This document shows positions 1 through 7,124 of a DNA stretch of 39,213 nucleotides, in pieces (position 1 is the first letter of the stretch; every line of letters begins with the position of its first letter). The DNA lies in contig NZ_AEPB01000058.1 in the NCBI RefSeq assembly GCF_000189395.1, positions 1 through 39,213 of the forward strand, written 5' to 3'. The stretch is from Planococcus donghaensis MPA1U2. Its GTDB lineage: Bacteria > Bacillota > Bacilli > Bacillales_A > Planococcaceae. The notes beneath the pieces were generated by a model, which was not told the origin of the DNA, did not search any database, and saw only the letters and a list, made by a program, of their open reading frames with translations. The translations under genes were made by a program, and so were the position numbers.

Positions 1-44
1 TGAGCCTTGGGCTGTTGAATCTCCTAAATTATAATTTCATAATA

Positions 45-88
45 AAAAAAAGGAAGTTGCTTATATTTTAAGCAACTTCCTTTTTTAT
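45..88 (-). terminator. Intrinsic terminator of the C26 hydrolase gene
   Basis: A perfect hairpin (arms AAGGAAGTTGCTT and AAGCAACTTCC around a short AT loop) with A and T runs on both sides, so it can work in both directions. It overlaps the stop codon of the reverse-strand gene that ends at 85. Bases 1-44 show no recognisable gene. Confidence 0.85.
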
Positions 89-819
89 TGGTTTTGTTTT
101 TTATCTACTAAACACTCTTCAACAAACCGGTTAAAAATATTCATTGAAGCTTCATCACCTTGTAGAGCAAATTCTTCTGGATGCCATTGAATTCCCATAG
201 CAAACTGGTGGTGTTTACTTTCCAATGCTTCAACTAATCCATCAGCAGCATGAGCAGCTACAGTCAGCTGTGGCGAAACATCTTTTACTCCTTGATGATG
301 GAAAGAATTGACGTTAAATTTTTTCTCTTTCATAATATCATATAGTAAACTGTCATCTTCTAAAATTACAGAGTGCGTTCGGTGCGTTCGCATCGCTTTT
401 TGTTTATGTTGATGTAGTTCGCCTTCAAATTGAGATTCTAGATCTTGATAATTAGTGCCCCCTAGTGAAACATTAAACATCTGTAACCCTCGGCACATGC
501 CGATAAATGGTTTGTCGAACTCTAGAAACTTTAATATTAGTTCTTTTTCGTACTTATCACTTCCAGGATAAACAGCTCCCAGCTTTACATGCGGTTCTTC
601 TCCATATAATGTTGGGTTAATATCCCCGCCACCGGTAACAATCAAACCATCTAACCTTTCACACAACAGCGGAATATCTTCCTCATCCACAATCGGGACT
701 ATTAACGGCAATCCTCCTGCGCGTAAAATTGCTTGCCCATATACAGGATCGAGCGAATAGGTTTGGTTTTCTTCTACTCGTGCAGTTATGCCGATTACCG
801 GCTTGTCTTTCTTCGCCAT
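85..819 (-). CDS. Gamma-glutamyl-gamma-aminobutyrate hydrolase family protein (peptidase C26, class I glutamine amidotransferase fold)
   Basis: This 244-residue soluble protein belongs to the C26 family, which hydrolyses gamma-glutamyl bonds (for example PuuD on gamma-glutamyl-GABA). The substrate here is not known. The N-terminus KPVIGITAR is typical. GGGDINPTLYGEEP is the family signature, the nucleophile elbow is GMCRGLQMFNVSLGG (Cys near residue 109), and QWHPEE near residue 213 gives the catalytic His and Glu, so the triad is complete. ATG at 819 has a GAGGG ribosome site five bases upstream. It is a single-gene unit with its own terminator. A GTTTAT-N15-GGGTAT element upstream suggests general-stress (sigma-B-type) control. 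No puu or gab operon neighbours are present, so the polyamine role is only a possibility. Confidence 0.9.
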   Translation of the reverse strand: MAKKDKPVIGITARVEENQTYSLDPVYGQAILRAGGLPLIVPIVDEEDIPLLCERLDGLIVTGGGDINPTLYGEEPHVKLGAVYPGSDKYEKELILKFLEFDKPFIGMCRGLQMFNVSLGGTNYQDLESQFEGELHQHKQKAMRTHRTHSVILEDDSLLYDIMKEKKFNVNSFHHQGVKDVSPQLTVAAHAADGLVEALESKHHQFAMGIQWHPEEFALQGDEASMNIFNRFVEECLVDKKQNQ

Positions 820-861
820 GTTTTCCCTCTTCTCTATTTGATCACATCATGATTATATTCT

Positions 862-888
862 ATACCCTTTCTTTTAAAATATATAAAC
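862..888 (-). promoter_or_regulatory. Sigma-B-like promoter for the C26 hydrolase
   Basis: On the reverse strand the sequence reads GTTTAT, 15 bases, GGGTAT, close to the sigma-B consensus GTTTAA-N12-15-GGGTAT, about 43 bases before the ATG. A TATAAT overlaps just downstream, so a sigma-A promoter is also possible. The same GTTTAT-N15-GGGTAT layout recurs at 26074-26100. Confidence 0.5.
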
Positions 889-1041
889 ATTTCGATTGAT
901 TTCTCACTTTAAAAATTGAAATTTATGGCAATAAAAAGCATCTTGAGATCTAAGTAACGAGTCTGATGGTTATTGTCCAAAATTTTTTATCAATTTTTAT
1001 TGGGTTCGTAACAAGTTGCTCGTTCAGATAGTAAACAAAAG

Positions 1042-1070
1042 AAAAAGGCTAATTCATAAGCGAATTGGCC
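1042..1070 (-). terminator. Intrinsic terminator of the ATL operon
   Basis: On the reverse strand GGCCAATTC and GAATTAGCC pair around GCTTAT and are followed by TTTTTCTTTTG. It lies 36 bases after the stop codon of the alkyltransferase-like gene and closes that operon. Confidence 0.75.
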
Positions 1071-1105
1071 CTCGTTTAAATTATTAATATTTCATGATTT
1101 ACTTT

Positions 1106-1459
1106 TTAATGATCGCACTGACTTCCATCTACTGTCTTCTGCAGAGGGTCAAAGCGAAATCGTGCTAGATCAATCCGATCATTAAAATCCACTTCAACAC
1201 CTTCTTCTTGAAGCGATTTTCTTTGGAAAAATCGTGCTTCTTCATCATTAAGTGCAATCTCACCTTGTCTGTTGACGATTCGATGCCACGGTAAGTGATG
1301 TTTGTTGCTCATACTATGAAGGATTCTCGTGACTTGCCTAGCTGCTCGGGGACTACCAGCTGCTGCAGCGACTTGGCCATAGGTCATGATTTTACCTGCT
1401 GGAATTTGCTTTATAATATTTAATGCTTTTTCAGTAAAAGTCTGCATTTCTTCATCCAT
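1106..1459 (-). CDS. Alkyltransferase-like protein (ATL, MGMT family, catalytic Cys replaced by Trp)
   Basis: A small protein covering only the MGMT DNA-binding and active-site domain. The usual O6-alkylguanine-DNA methyltransferase motif PCHRV is PWHRIVN here, with Trp in place of the alkyl-accepting Cys. That change defines alkyltransferase-like proteins, which bind O6-alkylguanine and flag it to nucleotide excision repair rather than repairing it directly. The MGMT helix-turn-helix is visible as MTYGQVAAAAGSPRAARQV, including the arginine finger region. Two starts are possible: ATG at 1459, or ATG at 1445, whose upstream GGATGAAGAA would give MQTFTEKALNIIKQIPAGK, the usual family N-terminus. 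It begins directly after the stop of the preceding unknown gene and looks co-transcribed with it. Function is inferred from the family. Confidence 0.9.
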   Translation of the reverse strand: MDEEMQTFTEKALNIIKQIPAGKIMTYGQVAAAAGSPRAARQVTRILHSMSNKHHLPWHRIVNRQGEIALNDEEARFFQRKSLQEEGVEVDFNDRIDLARFRFDPLQKTVDGSQCDH

Positions 1460-1460
1460 T

Positions 1461-1940
1461 CTATTGCACTTTTTTCTTTTGACTCTCTACTTCCATTAAG
1501 AGACGCCCACTTTTGTACTCCTCAAGAAGCTCTTGGACAAATTCATATAATGGCAAGTTTCCTGTCTCTTTCGCAAGTCCGTCGCTTTCAGCGTGCACAC
1601 ACTTATAATACTCTACCATTCTTCCAACTAACTCCTCAAGACCTTCAAGCGATTGTTCACCCTCATGTTTTAATGGACGTTTTAAGTCTATTGATTTTGC
1701 TTCGTTTAAATATAAAAACTTCATTTGATCTAGATTGCTAACAGTTTGATCAAATACTTGTTGGTTTCGATCTAATCGATAAAAACTTCTCCAATAAACA
1801 AAAATTTCTTTTGCTACCCCCAGTTTTTTTGCTCCGAGTGATGAATTCAACCCTTCTACTACACATATTTCGTGCATAATTTTCCTTAATGATTTTTTAT
1901 ATTCTCTTTCTACCACACCTTTATATTGCATATATTTCAT
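1461..1940 (-). CDS. Hypothetical protein, 159 aa
   Basis: I do not recognise this protein. It is charged, predicted largely helical and lacks a signal peptide or membrane segment. The C-terminal half is rich in Glu and Leu (EGEQSLEGLEELVGRMVEYY), which could form a helical bundle or short coiled coil. ATG at 1940 has a strong GGAGGG site seven bases upstream. It lies 21 bases after the split GNAT gene and one base before the ATL gene, so all appear to be one transcript. The position suggests no clear role; the N-terminal stretch with repeated basic residues could contact nucleic acid, but this is speculation. Confidence 0.7.
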   Translation of the reverse strand: MKYMQYKGVVEREYKKSLRKIMHEICVVEGLNSSLGAKKLGVAKEIFVYWRSFYRLDRNQQVFDQTVSNLDQMKFLYLNEAKSIDLKRPLKHEGEQSLEGLEELVGRMVEYYKCVHAESDGLAKETGNLPLYEFVQELLEEYKSGRLLMEVESQKKKVQ

Positions 1941-1961
1941 GATTAACCCTCCTTGGAATAA

Positions 1962-2976
1962 TTAGATGTTTCTATATCTACGAATAATATCTTCATCTTC
2001 GACCGACACTAAGCTATCATAGGTTTGTTGATCATGTATTTGTTGACCGATATAAAACATGCTAGATTCACAGTTAGCAATTTCTTTTTTCATTTGTTTC
2101 TCATGGTTCATATCGTCTTGGAAGTCTCCACCTAGGTGAAAGAATGAATAGTAGTTTTCTTCTCCCCATTCTGCAATTTTCAATAATAATATCTGCATTG
2201 TTTCTTCGCTATACTCATCAGATACACTGCCTTCAAGATGATAAAAAATGGTATCTCCCATTGCAAGTACATAACAAGCTGATACTAGCTTGTCTTCATG
2301 ATATGCACCAAATAAATGGAGATCTGACCCCATCGAACTAATTAATGTTTCAAAATAATCGTTTGTGAAAAAGTAGTAGCTATCCGCTTCTTCTCTTCTT
2401 CTTGCGGCTGCATAGTACAGCACTAGAAATTCAAACATATGCCTTACTGTCCCTAGCTTTTTCACAACTACATCCGTACTATTTTCATTTTTTTTATTAT
2501 TTTTTAATTGAATTTTTTTTAACAGAAGCCTCTATATCTTTTAAGTTAATTGTGTAGGTTTCAAATAATGGAGAAACTTTCAAATAACTTTGAAAGTCAT
2601 GAGCATTTTCTTTTAAAGGATGAAAGCGTATATACTCAGCTATAATTTTTTCGCTTTGACAATATGTTCGAAAGGCTTCTCTAAAATTAGCAGCCAAATT
2701 AGCGCGATTGCACTCTACTTTCAATAATGGTCCGCCATATCCAAAGGGAGTCGTAACATCATAAAAAGAAGCCCCTTGCTCACTCACTTGTCTTTTAATA
2801 AAAGGATAAACTACCTCACCATCGCCATCTTTATAATGAAAAAGTAATGCTTCGCCTGGATCTAATTTCAGTGCTCCTAAAAAATACTGATTTGTATAAT
2901 AAATGTCTGTGATGTGTAAAGTATCAAGAATTTTTTTCCAGCGACTACGCTCTTGTATCGATATTAGCTCATACAT
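1962..2976 (-). pseudogene. FemAB/GNAT-type acyltransferase split by a frameshift in poly-A runs
   Basis: Two reading frames make one protein of about 337 residues. The first (2976 to 2497) starts at ATG 2976 and carries the N-terminal GNAT half (YYTNQYFLGAL, FYDVTTPFGYGGPLL, IRFHPL). The second (to 1962) carries the C-terminal half (RREEADSYYFF, LFGAYHEDKLVSACYVL, FFHLGGDF), typical of Acetyltransf_6/FemAB-like proteins that add amino acids or acyl groups to cell-wall or polysaccharide precursors. The first frame stops with two TAA codons just after an A8, A6, A8 series on the coding strand (2501-2520 and neighbours). Skipping one base restores frame; A7 in place of the first A8 would fuse the halves cleanly. 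The C-terminal part has no good ribosome site of its own. It lies behind a Wzz-like gene, which suggests surface polysaccharide work. It could be a true mutation, a phase-variable tract or a base-calling error. Confidence 0.8.
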
Positions 2977-3004
2977 TCATTCCACCCCTACTTCACCTTA
3001 AAAA

Positions 3005-3667
3005 TCATTTGAAAACTGTTTGTAATTGTTGCTCTCTATTTTCTGTTTCTCTATCTCTACTTGCTGCATTTTTTATCATATGCACGCCAAAAATTAAAAG
3101 AATACTGAATACGAGTCCGATAACAGTCACGATGCCTGTATATAGTATGATTGCGCTTTGACTAGGCTTTCTATTTTCTCCTTCCATAGGAGCAAAAGAA
3201 ATAACGTTGACATGATCGACTAGCGGTGACGTATTTACTTTTTCCTGAAAAACTACTGCCAGCGTATTGGCGATTTTACTGGCCTCATTTTTATTATGTG
3301 AAAAAATGGTAATTGTTAATACTGGAGAGTAATCGGTATAGCTAACATGCACTTGTTTACGAAGATCTGTGGGCGAATCAGCAATTTTTAGTTCTTCATT
3401 TACTTTCTCTAATACTTCCGGGCTTTTAAGAAAAGTAGCATATGCTTCTGTCATCAGAGGGTCTACCTGACCTTTTTCTTTTTCAACGTGCGAGAACGAA
3501 GATGTATCTCCGATTAATAACTGACTAGTAGATTGATACTCGGGTTTTACGAAAAAAATAAAAATGAACAATGTTGTAAGCATTAGACAAAAAGTAAAGC
3601 TGATTACAAAATAAGTTTGTTTTTTATAACCTGCTAACGAATGTTTTATGACTTTCAAATCATTCAT
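3005..3667 (-). CDS. Wzz/YveK-type polysaccharide chain-length determinant (capsular polysaccharide co-polymerase)
   Basis: A 220-residue membrane protein with the Wzz layout: a membrane segment near residues 19-41 (TYFVISFTFCLMLTTLFIF), an extracytoplasmic region with the typical PEYQSTSQLLIGD start, and a second membrane segment near residues 172-198 preceded by a Pro-rich stretch (ENRKPSQSA). In Gram-positives such proteins (YveK, CapA) activate a BY-type tyrosine kinase and set polymer length. No partner kinase, flippase, polymerase or glycosyltransferase is present here, so it is an orphan or the remains of a larger polysaccharide locus. It opens the reverse-strand gene series that continues with the split FemAB-like gene 28 bases downstream. 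Start ATG at 3667 follows an AGGGGG-type site. Confidence 0.85.
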   Translation of the reverse strand: MNDLKVIKHSLAGYKKQTYFVISFTFCLMLTTLFIFIFFVKPEYQSTSQLLIGDTSSFSHVEKEKGQVDPLMTEAYATFLKSPEVLEKVNEELKIADSPTDLRKQVHVSYTDYSPVLTITIFSHNKNEASKIANTLAVVFQEKVNTSPLVDHVNVISFAPMEGENRKPSQSAIILYTGIVTVIGLVFSILLIFGVHMIKNAASRDRETENREQQLQTVFK

Positions 3668-3821
3668 GATCGTTCCCCCTTGTTCAAAAGCGTTAATTTT
3701 CCTCTTATTTCTAAAAATTCAGATTATTATAGTTCATTTATATCATACTTGAGTGGTTCTATCTACTCTTTTTCATATATTTTTTAAATATTTAGATTTT
3801 AATATAAGTAATTAGGCTAAA

Positions 3822-3868
3822 GACTTAATTAAAATCATTAAATTCTTATTAAAATTAGGCATTAAGTC
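3822..3868. promoter_or_regulatory. Inverted repeat in the AT-rich leader of the Wzz-like gene
   Basis: The gene-free stretch 3668-3922 is extremely AT-rich. It contains GACTTAAT (3822-3829) and its complement ATTAAGTC (3861-3868), with two nearby ATTAGGC copies in direct orientation. It could be an operator or curved DNA upstream of the Wzz-like gene. No regulator match is recognised. Confidence 0.3.
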
Positions 3869-3922
3869 ATAATTAAGATATTTTTCTCTTTTAAAATTTT
3901 TCCTTTATTACAAACAGAAACC

Positions 3923-3960
3923 AAAAAAGCATCCCTCAGATAACTGAGAGATGCTTTTTT
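3923..3960 (-). terminator. Intrinsic terminator of the winged-helix gene
   Basis: AAAAAAGCATC-CCTCAG pairs with CTGAG-GATGCTTTTTT around ATAA. The hairpin has A and T runs on both sides and directly follows the stop codon at 3962 on the reverse strand. Confidence 0.85.
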
Positions 3961-3961
3961 A

Positions 3962-4261
3962 TTATCCTTTCCATAATCCGATAATCCCGTTTCTGCGGTA
4001 GATAATTTCTTTTGACTCTAGTAATTTTAATACTTTGGTTAGTGTTTGATGCGAAATATTAATATCCGTTGTGATTTCTTTGATCGTTTTAAAAAGCACG
4101 CCTTCTTTTGAAGCATTTACTAAAAAATACTGGATGAATCTTTCTCCAACTTCTGTTATTTTTTCAGTTTCTGATGAAAAGCACTCGCGGCAATCATTTA
4201 ATATTTTCTCTTCTGAAAATACATTTGTTGTGATATACACCTGATTCTCCACCACTTTCAC
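3962..4261 (-). CDS. Winged helix-turn-helix DNA-binding protein, 99 aa
   Basis: A small protein whose C-terminal two-thirds forms a winged helix: FKTIKEITTDINISHQTLTK gives helices 2 and 3, and VLKLLESKEIIYRRNGIIGLW gives the recognition-helix end and the wing. The pattern resembles the C-terminal DNA-binding part of Crp/Fnr regulators and of RepL-type replication proteins, but the cyclic-nucleotide-binding part is absent and the family cannot be fixed from sequence alone. The N-terminal 40 residues include a CREC pair that could bind metal or a thiol signal. The start is GTG at 4261, four bases behind a strong GGGAGGTGG site. It is a single-gene unit with its own terminator and possibly a stress-type promoter. 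Confidence 0.65.
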   Translation of the reverse strand: MKVVENQVYITTNVFSEEKILNDCRECFSSETEKITEVGERFIQYFLVNASKEGVLFKTIKEITTDINISHQTLTKVLKLLESKEIIYRRNGIIGLWKG

Positions 4262-4309
4262 CTAACCACCTCCCAAATTAAAACGCAGGGGCATACACTT
4301 ATTTTACCT

Positions 4310-4336
4310 ATACCCTTTCTTTTTTAAAATATACAT
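4310..4336 (-). promoter_or_regulatory. Possible sigma-B-like promoter for the winged-helix gene (weak -35)
   Basis: The reverse strand carries GGGTAT preceded, 15 bases upstream, by ATGTAT. The stretch TTTTAAAA..GAAAGGGTATAG is nearly the same as that before the C26 gene at 862-888, although the -35 match is poor. The rest of the gap 4262-4570 holds a terminator at 4511-4543 and a weak 9-base inverted repeat (4432-4440 with 4485-4493). Nothing else was seen. Confidence 0.3.
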
Positions 4337-4510
4337 ACAATTTCATTTTGTACTGATAATTCCAAAGTTACATATTAAAATTCCATTTTAAGGATATACA
4401 CAATCAAATTCACTTTAGCATCTCTACAAAAACTCAATAACACACAGATTTTTCACTCTAACTATATAAATGAAGAGAATGTCCTTATTGAGTATTTTCT
4501 CAACAGCAAA

Positions 4511-4543
4511 AAAAACAGGAAAAGAGAATCCTCTTCCTGTTTT
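4511..4543 (-). terminator. Intrinsic terminator of the amidohydrolase operon
   Basis: On the reverse strand AAACAGGAAGAG pairs with CTCTTTTCCTGTTT (one bulge) around GATT, followed by a long T run. It lies 28 bases after the stop of the carbamoylase-type gene and ends the three-gene transporter and hydrolase operon. Confidence 0.85.
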
Positions 4544-4570
4544 CATAGGGAAATATTAAAGATCATTACT

Positions 4571-5872
4571 TTATTGCTTCATTGCATTTTCAATAAAGTC
4601 TTTCAAAACGTGAATCCCCATTACGCAATCACTTAAACTAGACCATTCTTTTGGATTGTGACTAATTCCATCTTTACTTCTAACAAAAAGCATGGCGACA
4701 GGAATTGTTCGACCAAGATTCATCGCATCGTGACCTGCCCCACTTGGAATGTACGTAGGAACAATATCAAATTTGTTTAATGAAGCCGCAAGACGAGTTT
4801 GCAACTCGTTAGTAATAGGAACGGGCTTGATCCGTGTATTCAACTTAGTCATAGCATGAACCTCATGTTTTATTGCGACTTTTTCTGCTTGTTCGATTAA
4901 TTGATCAATTAAAAGATCTCTTGGTTTTTCATTAATGTCACGAATATCAACCAGCATTTCGACTTTCTCTGGTATAACATTTGCTCCATTTGGGAAAACC
5001 TCTAATTTTCCGACTGTAGCTACTGCTGTATTATTCATTGTTTTTGGAAATTCAGGAATCGATTGAAGAAATTCTGCTGCTGCTACTAAACAGTCTTTTC
5101 TTCCAATCATAGGTGTATTCCCTGCATGTCCAGCTTCACCTACAAACACGACTTTAAGCCAAGCGGGACCAGCAATACCGTTTACGATTCCAACCGGTTG
5201 ATTGGCTTGTTCCAACTTTTTCCCTTGTTCAATGTGCACTTCTACAAATAGTTCTAATTCTGTTAAATCTCTTTTAGCTGTTTTAAAAGCTTCAAGCGTG
5301 CTCCCATAGTGAGTTAATACTTCTTTTAATGTATCTCCATTATAGTCACGGAGCTGCGCGATTTCTTCTTCTGAAATAGCGCCAATCATTGCTTGACTCC
5401 CTGTTAATCCACTATTAAAACGCGATCCCTCTTCATCTGAAAAAATAATTACTTCGTAAGGTTTATTAGGAGTATAGCCTGTTTCTTTCCACGATTCCAC
5501 AACTTCAAGCGCGGATAAGACACCAAGAGGACCATCAAAGTTACCGCCATTTGGAACACTGTCTACATGAGATCCAGAAGCTATAGCTGGAGCTTTTTGC
5601 AAACCTTCCAAGCGAGCTGTAACGTTCCCTGCTCCGTCTTCTGATACTTGTAAGCCCGCTTCTACCATCCATTCTTTCACCAGTGTTTTTGCAGCTTTTT
5701 CTTCATCGGAAAAGCCAGGTCTTTTTATGCCCCCCACTTGAGAAAAACCGATTTGTGACAATTCGAATAATCGTTTTGCAATACGTTCTCCGCTAATGCC
5801 TGAATGACTAAGTTTATGATCATATTCTTTAAGTAAGTCATCATACAAAGGATTGTTAGTTGTTTTTTGCAT
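4571..5872 (-). CDS. M20 family hydantoinase/carbamoylase-type amidase (N-carbamoyl-L-amino acid hydrolase or allantoate amidohydrolase-like)
   Basis: A 433-residue zinc amidohydrolase that cleaves N-carbamoyl (ureido) groups from amino acids or related compounds. The M20 carbamoylase motifs are complete: GSHVDSVPNGGNFDGPLG (metal His and Asp, near residues 99-116), SDEEGSRFNSGLTGSQAM, FVEVHIEQGKKLE, the dimerisation domain motif GEAGHAGNTPM and a final metal ligand in GAGHDAMNLG. The length matches the family (about 400-430). It is the last gene of an operon with another M20 amidohydrolase 20 bases upstream and a multi-pass transporter before that. No purine or hydantoin catabolic genes are nearby, so allantoate use is not supported. 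A ureido- or acyl-amino acid substrate is the better guess. Confidence 0.88.
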   Translation of the reverse strand: MQKTTNNPLYDDLLKEYDHKLSHSGISGERIAKRLFELSQIGFSQVGGIKRPGFSDEEKAAKTLVKEWMVEAGLQVSEDGAGNVTARLEGLQKAPAIASGSHVDSVPNGGNFDGPLGVLSALEVVESWKETGYTPNKPYEVIIFSDEEGSRFNSGLTGSQAMIGAISEEEIAQLRDYNGDTLKEVLTHYGSTLEAFKTAKRDLTELELFVEVHIEQGKKLEQANQPVGIVNGIAGPAWLKVVFVGEAGHAGNTPMIGRKDCLVAAAEFLQSIPEFPKTMNNTAVATVGKLEVFPNGANVIPEKVEMLVDIRDINEKPRDLLIDQLIEQAEKVAIKHEVHAMTKLNTRIKPVPITNELQTRLAASLNKFDIVPTYIPSGAGHDAMNLGRTIPVAMLFVRSKDGISHNPKEWSSLSDCVMGIHVLKDFIENAMKQ

Positions 5873-5892
5873 AATACCCTCCTAAGTTCTTT

Positions 5893-7068
5893 TTATTTAG
5901 TTAAAAAAGCCCAAGCATACTGTGCGTAAAGCTCTGCTCCAGTAGCCATTGAATCTTCATCCACATTAAATTTTCCGTGATGATGTGCCCACTGCGTATC
6001 TTTTTGTGGATTACCACTTCCTACTAATGCAAAACTTCCTGGAACTTCGTCTAAATAAAATGAAAAATCTTCTCCACCCATTGTCGGTGTTTCTACATAA
6101 AGAGAATCTTCACCAAATGCTTCCATTGCCACTTCTTGAACTAATTGCGCACTTTCTTCTCCATTAATAACGGCTTGTGTCCCACGAATATATTCAACTT
6201 CTGCAGATCCCCCGTATATCGCAGCTGTATGATCTGCATAAATCTTAAGTTGTTTTTCAATATGATCTCGTGTTGTAGGGTCAAAGCATCGCACCGTTCC
6301 CTCGATATCGGCATTTTCAGCGATAATGTTAAAGCGAGTTCCTACAACCATTTTACCGATTGTTACAACGGCCGACTGTTGAGGATCAACAGTACGTGAA
6401 ACAACAGATTGTACATTCATTACGAAGGAAGATGCAATAATCGCTGCATCAATACAATCTTGAGGCATTGCACCGTGTCCTCCTTGACCTTTAAAATGGA
6501 CTTTGAAAATATCGGCAGAAGCAAAGGCAGGACCTGGACTGCAAGCTATTTTTCCGGTTTCACTTTGAGACCAAATATGTATACCAAACGCATTATCCAC
6601 ACCTTTGACCGCACCTTGGTCAACCATCGCTTTTGCCCCAGTCGCTACTTCTTCAGCAGGCTGAAAAATAAATCGTACATTTCCGGGAATCTCTTCTTTT
6701 ACACTGACTAGCGCTTTAGCTGCTGTTAACAGCATCGCTGTATGGACATCGTGCCCGCATGCATGCATTTTGCCAAGTTCTTTCGACTTGTATGCCAAGT
6801 CTGTATTTAGTTCTTCCACAGACAAAGCATCCATATCCGCTCTAAGCGCCACAGTTTTACCAACTTTATCGCCTTTAAGCTCCGCAACTACACCTGTTGG
6901 TTCCATTTTACGCGCTTCGATACCAAGTTCTGTTAAATAATCATAAACAAATTGAGAAGTTTGAAACTCTTCCCATGATAGTTCCGGCTCACTATGAAGC
7001 TTGCGACGAATACTAATCATTTCATCGCTATTCTCTTTTATCGCTTTTTTTATCGTTTGGTTAATCAT
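5893..7068 (-). CDS. M20 family amidohydrolase (N-acyl-L-amino acid / hippurate hydrolase type)
   Basis: A 391-residue M20D metallo-aminoacylase. Diagnostic motifs are LHSEPELSWEEFQTS at the N-terminus, ADMDALSVEE, the metal site GKMHACGHDVHTAMLL (Cys and two His near residues 102-108), FQPAEEVATGAKAMV, HIWS, GQGGHGAMPQDCID in the dimerisation domain, and GGEDFSFY with the last metal ligands. The family removes acetyl, benzoyl or other acyl groups from amino acids or indole conjugates. ATG at 7068 follows a GGAGGGG site. It sits between a carbamoylase-type hydrolase and a membrane transporter in one operon, which suggests that a conjugated amino acid is taken up and deacylated inside the cell. 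The exact substrate cannot be read from sequence. Confidence 0.9.
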   Translation of the reverse strand: MINQTIKKAIKENSDEMISIRRKLHSEPELSWEEFQTSQFVYDYLTELGIEARKMEPTGVVAELKGDKVGKTVALRADMDALSVEELNTDLAYKSKELGKMHACGHDVHTAMLLTAAKALVSVKEEIPGNVRFIFQPAEEVATGAKAMVDQGAVKGVDNAFGIHIWSQSETGKIACSPGPAFASADIFKVHFKGQGGHGAMPQDCIDAAIIASSFVMNVQSVVSRTVDPQQSAVVTIGKMVVGTRFNIIAENADIEGTVRCFDPTTRDHIEKQLKIYADHTAAIYGGSAEVEYIRGTQAVINGEESAQLVQEVAMEAFGEDSLYVETPTMGGEDFSFYLDEVPGSFALVGSGNPQKDTQWAHHHGKFNVDEDSMATGAELYAQYAWAFLTK

Positions 7069-7124
7069 TATAAATCCCCTCCGATTATCTCGATAAACAG
7101 TTGTTCAATTTTCATTCGTTTCTC

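Noticed and set aside
4432-4493. 9-bp inverted repeat ACTCAATAA/TTATTGAGT
   Set aside because: The 44-base spacer and AT-rich setting make chance likely, and no gene start is close enough for an operator.
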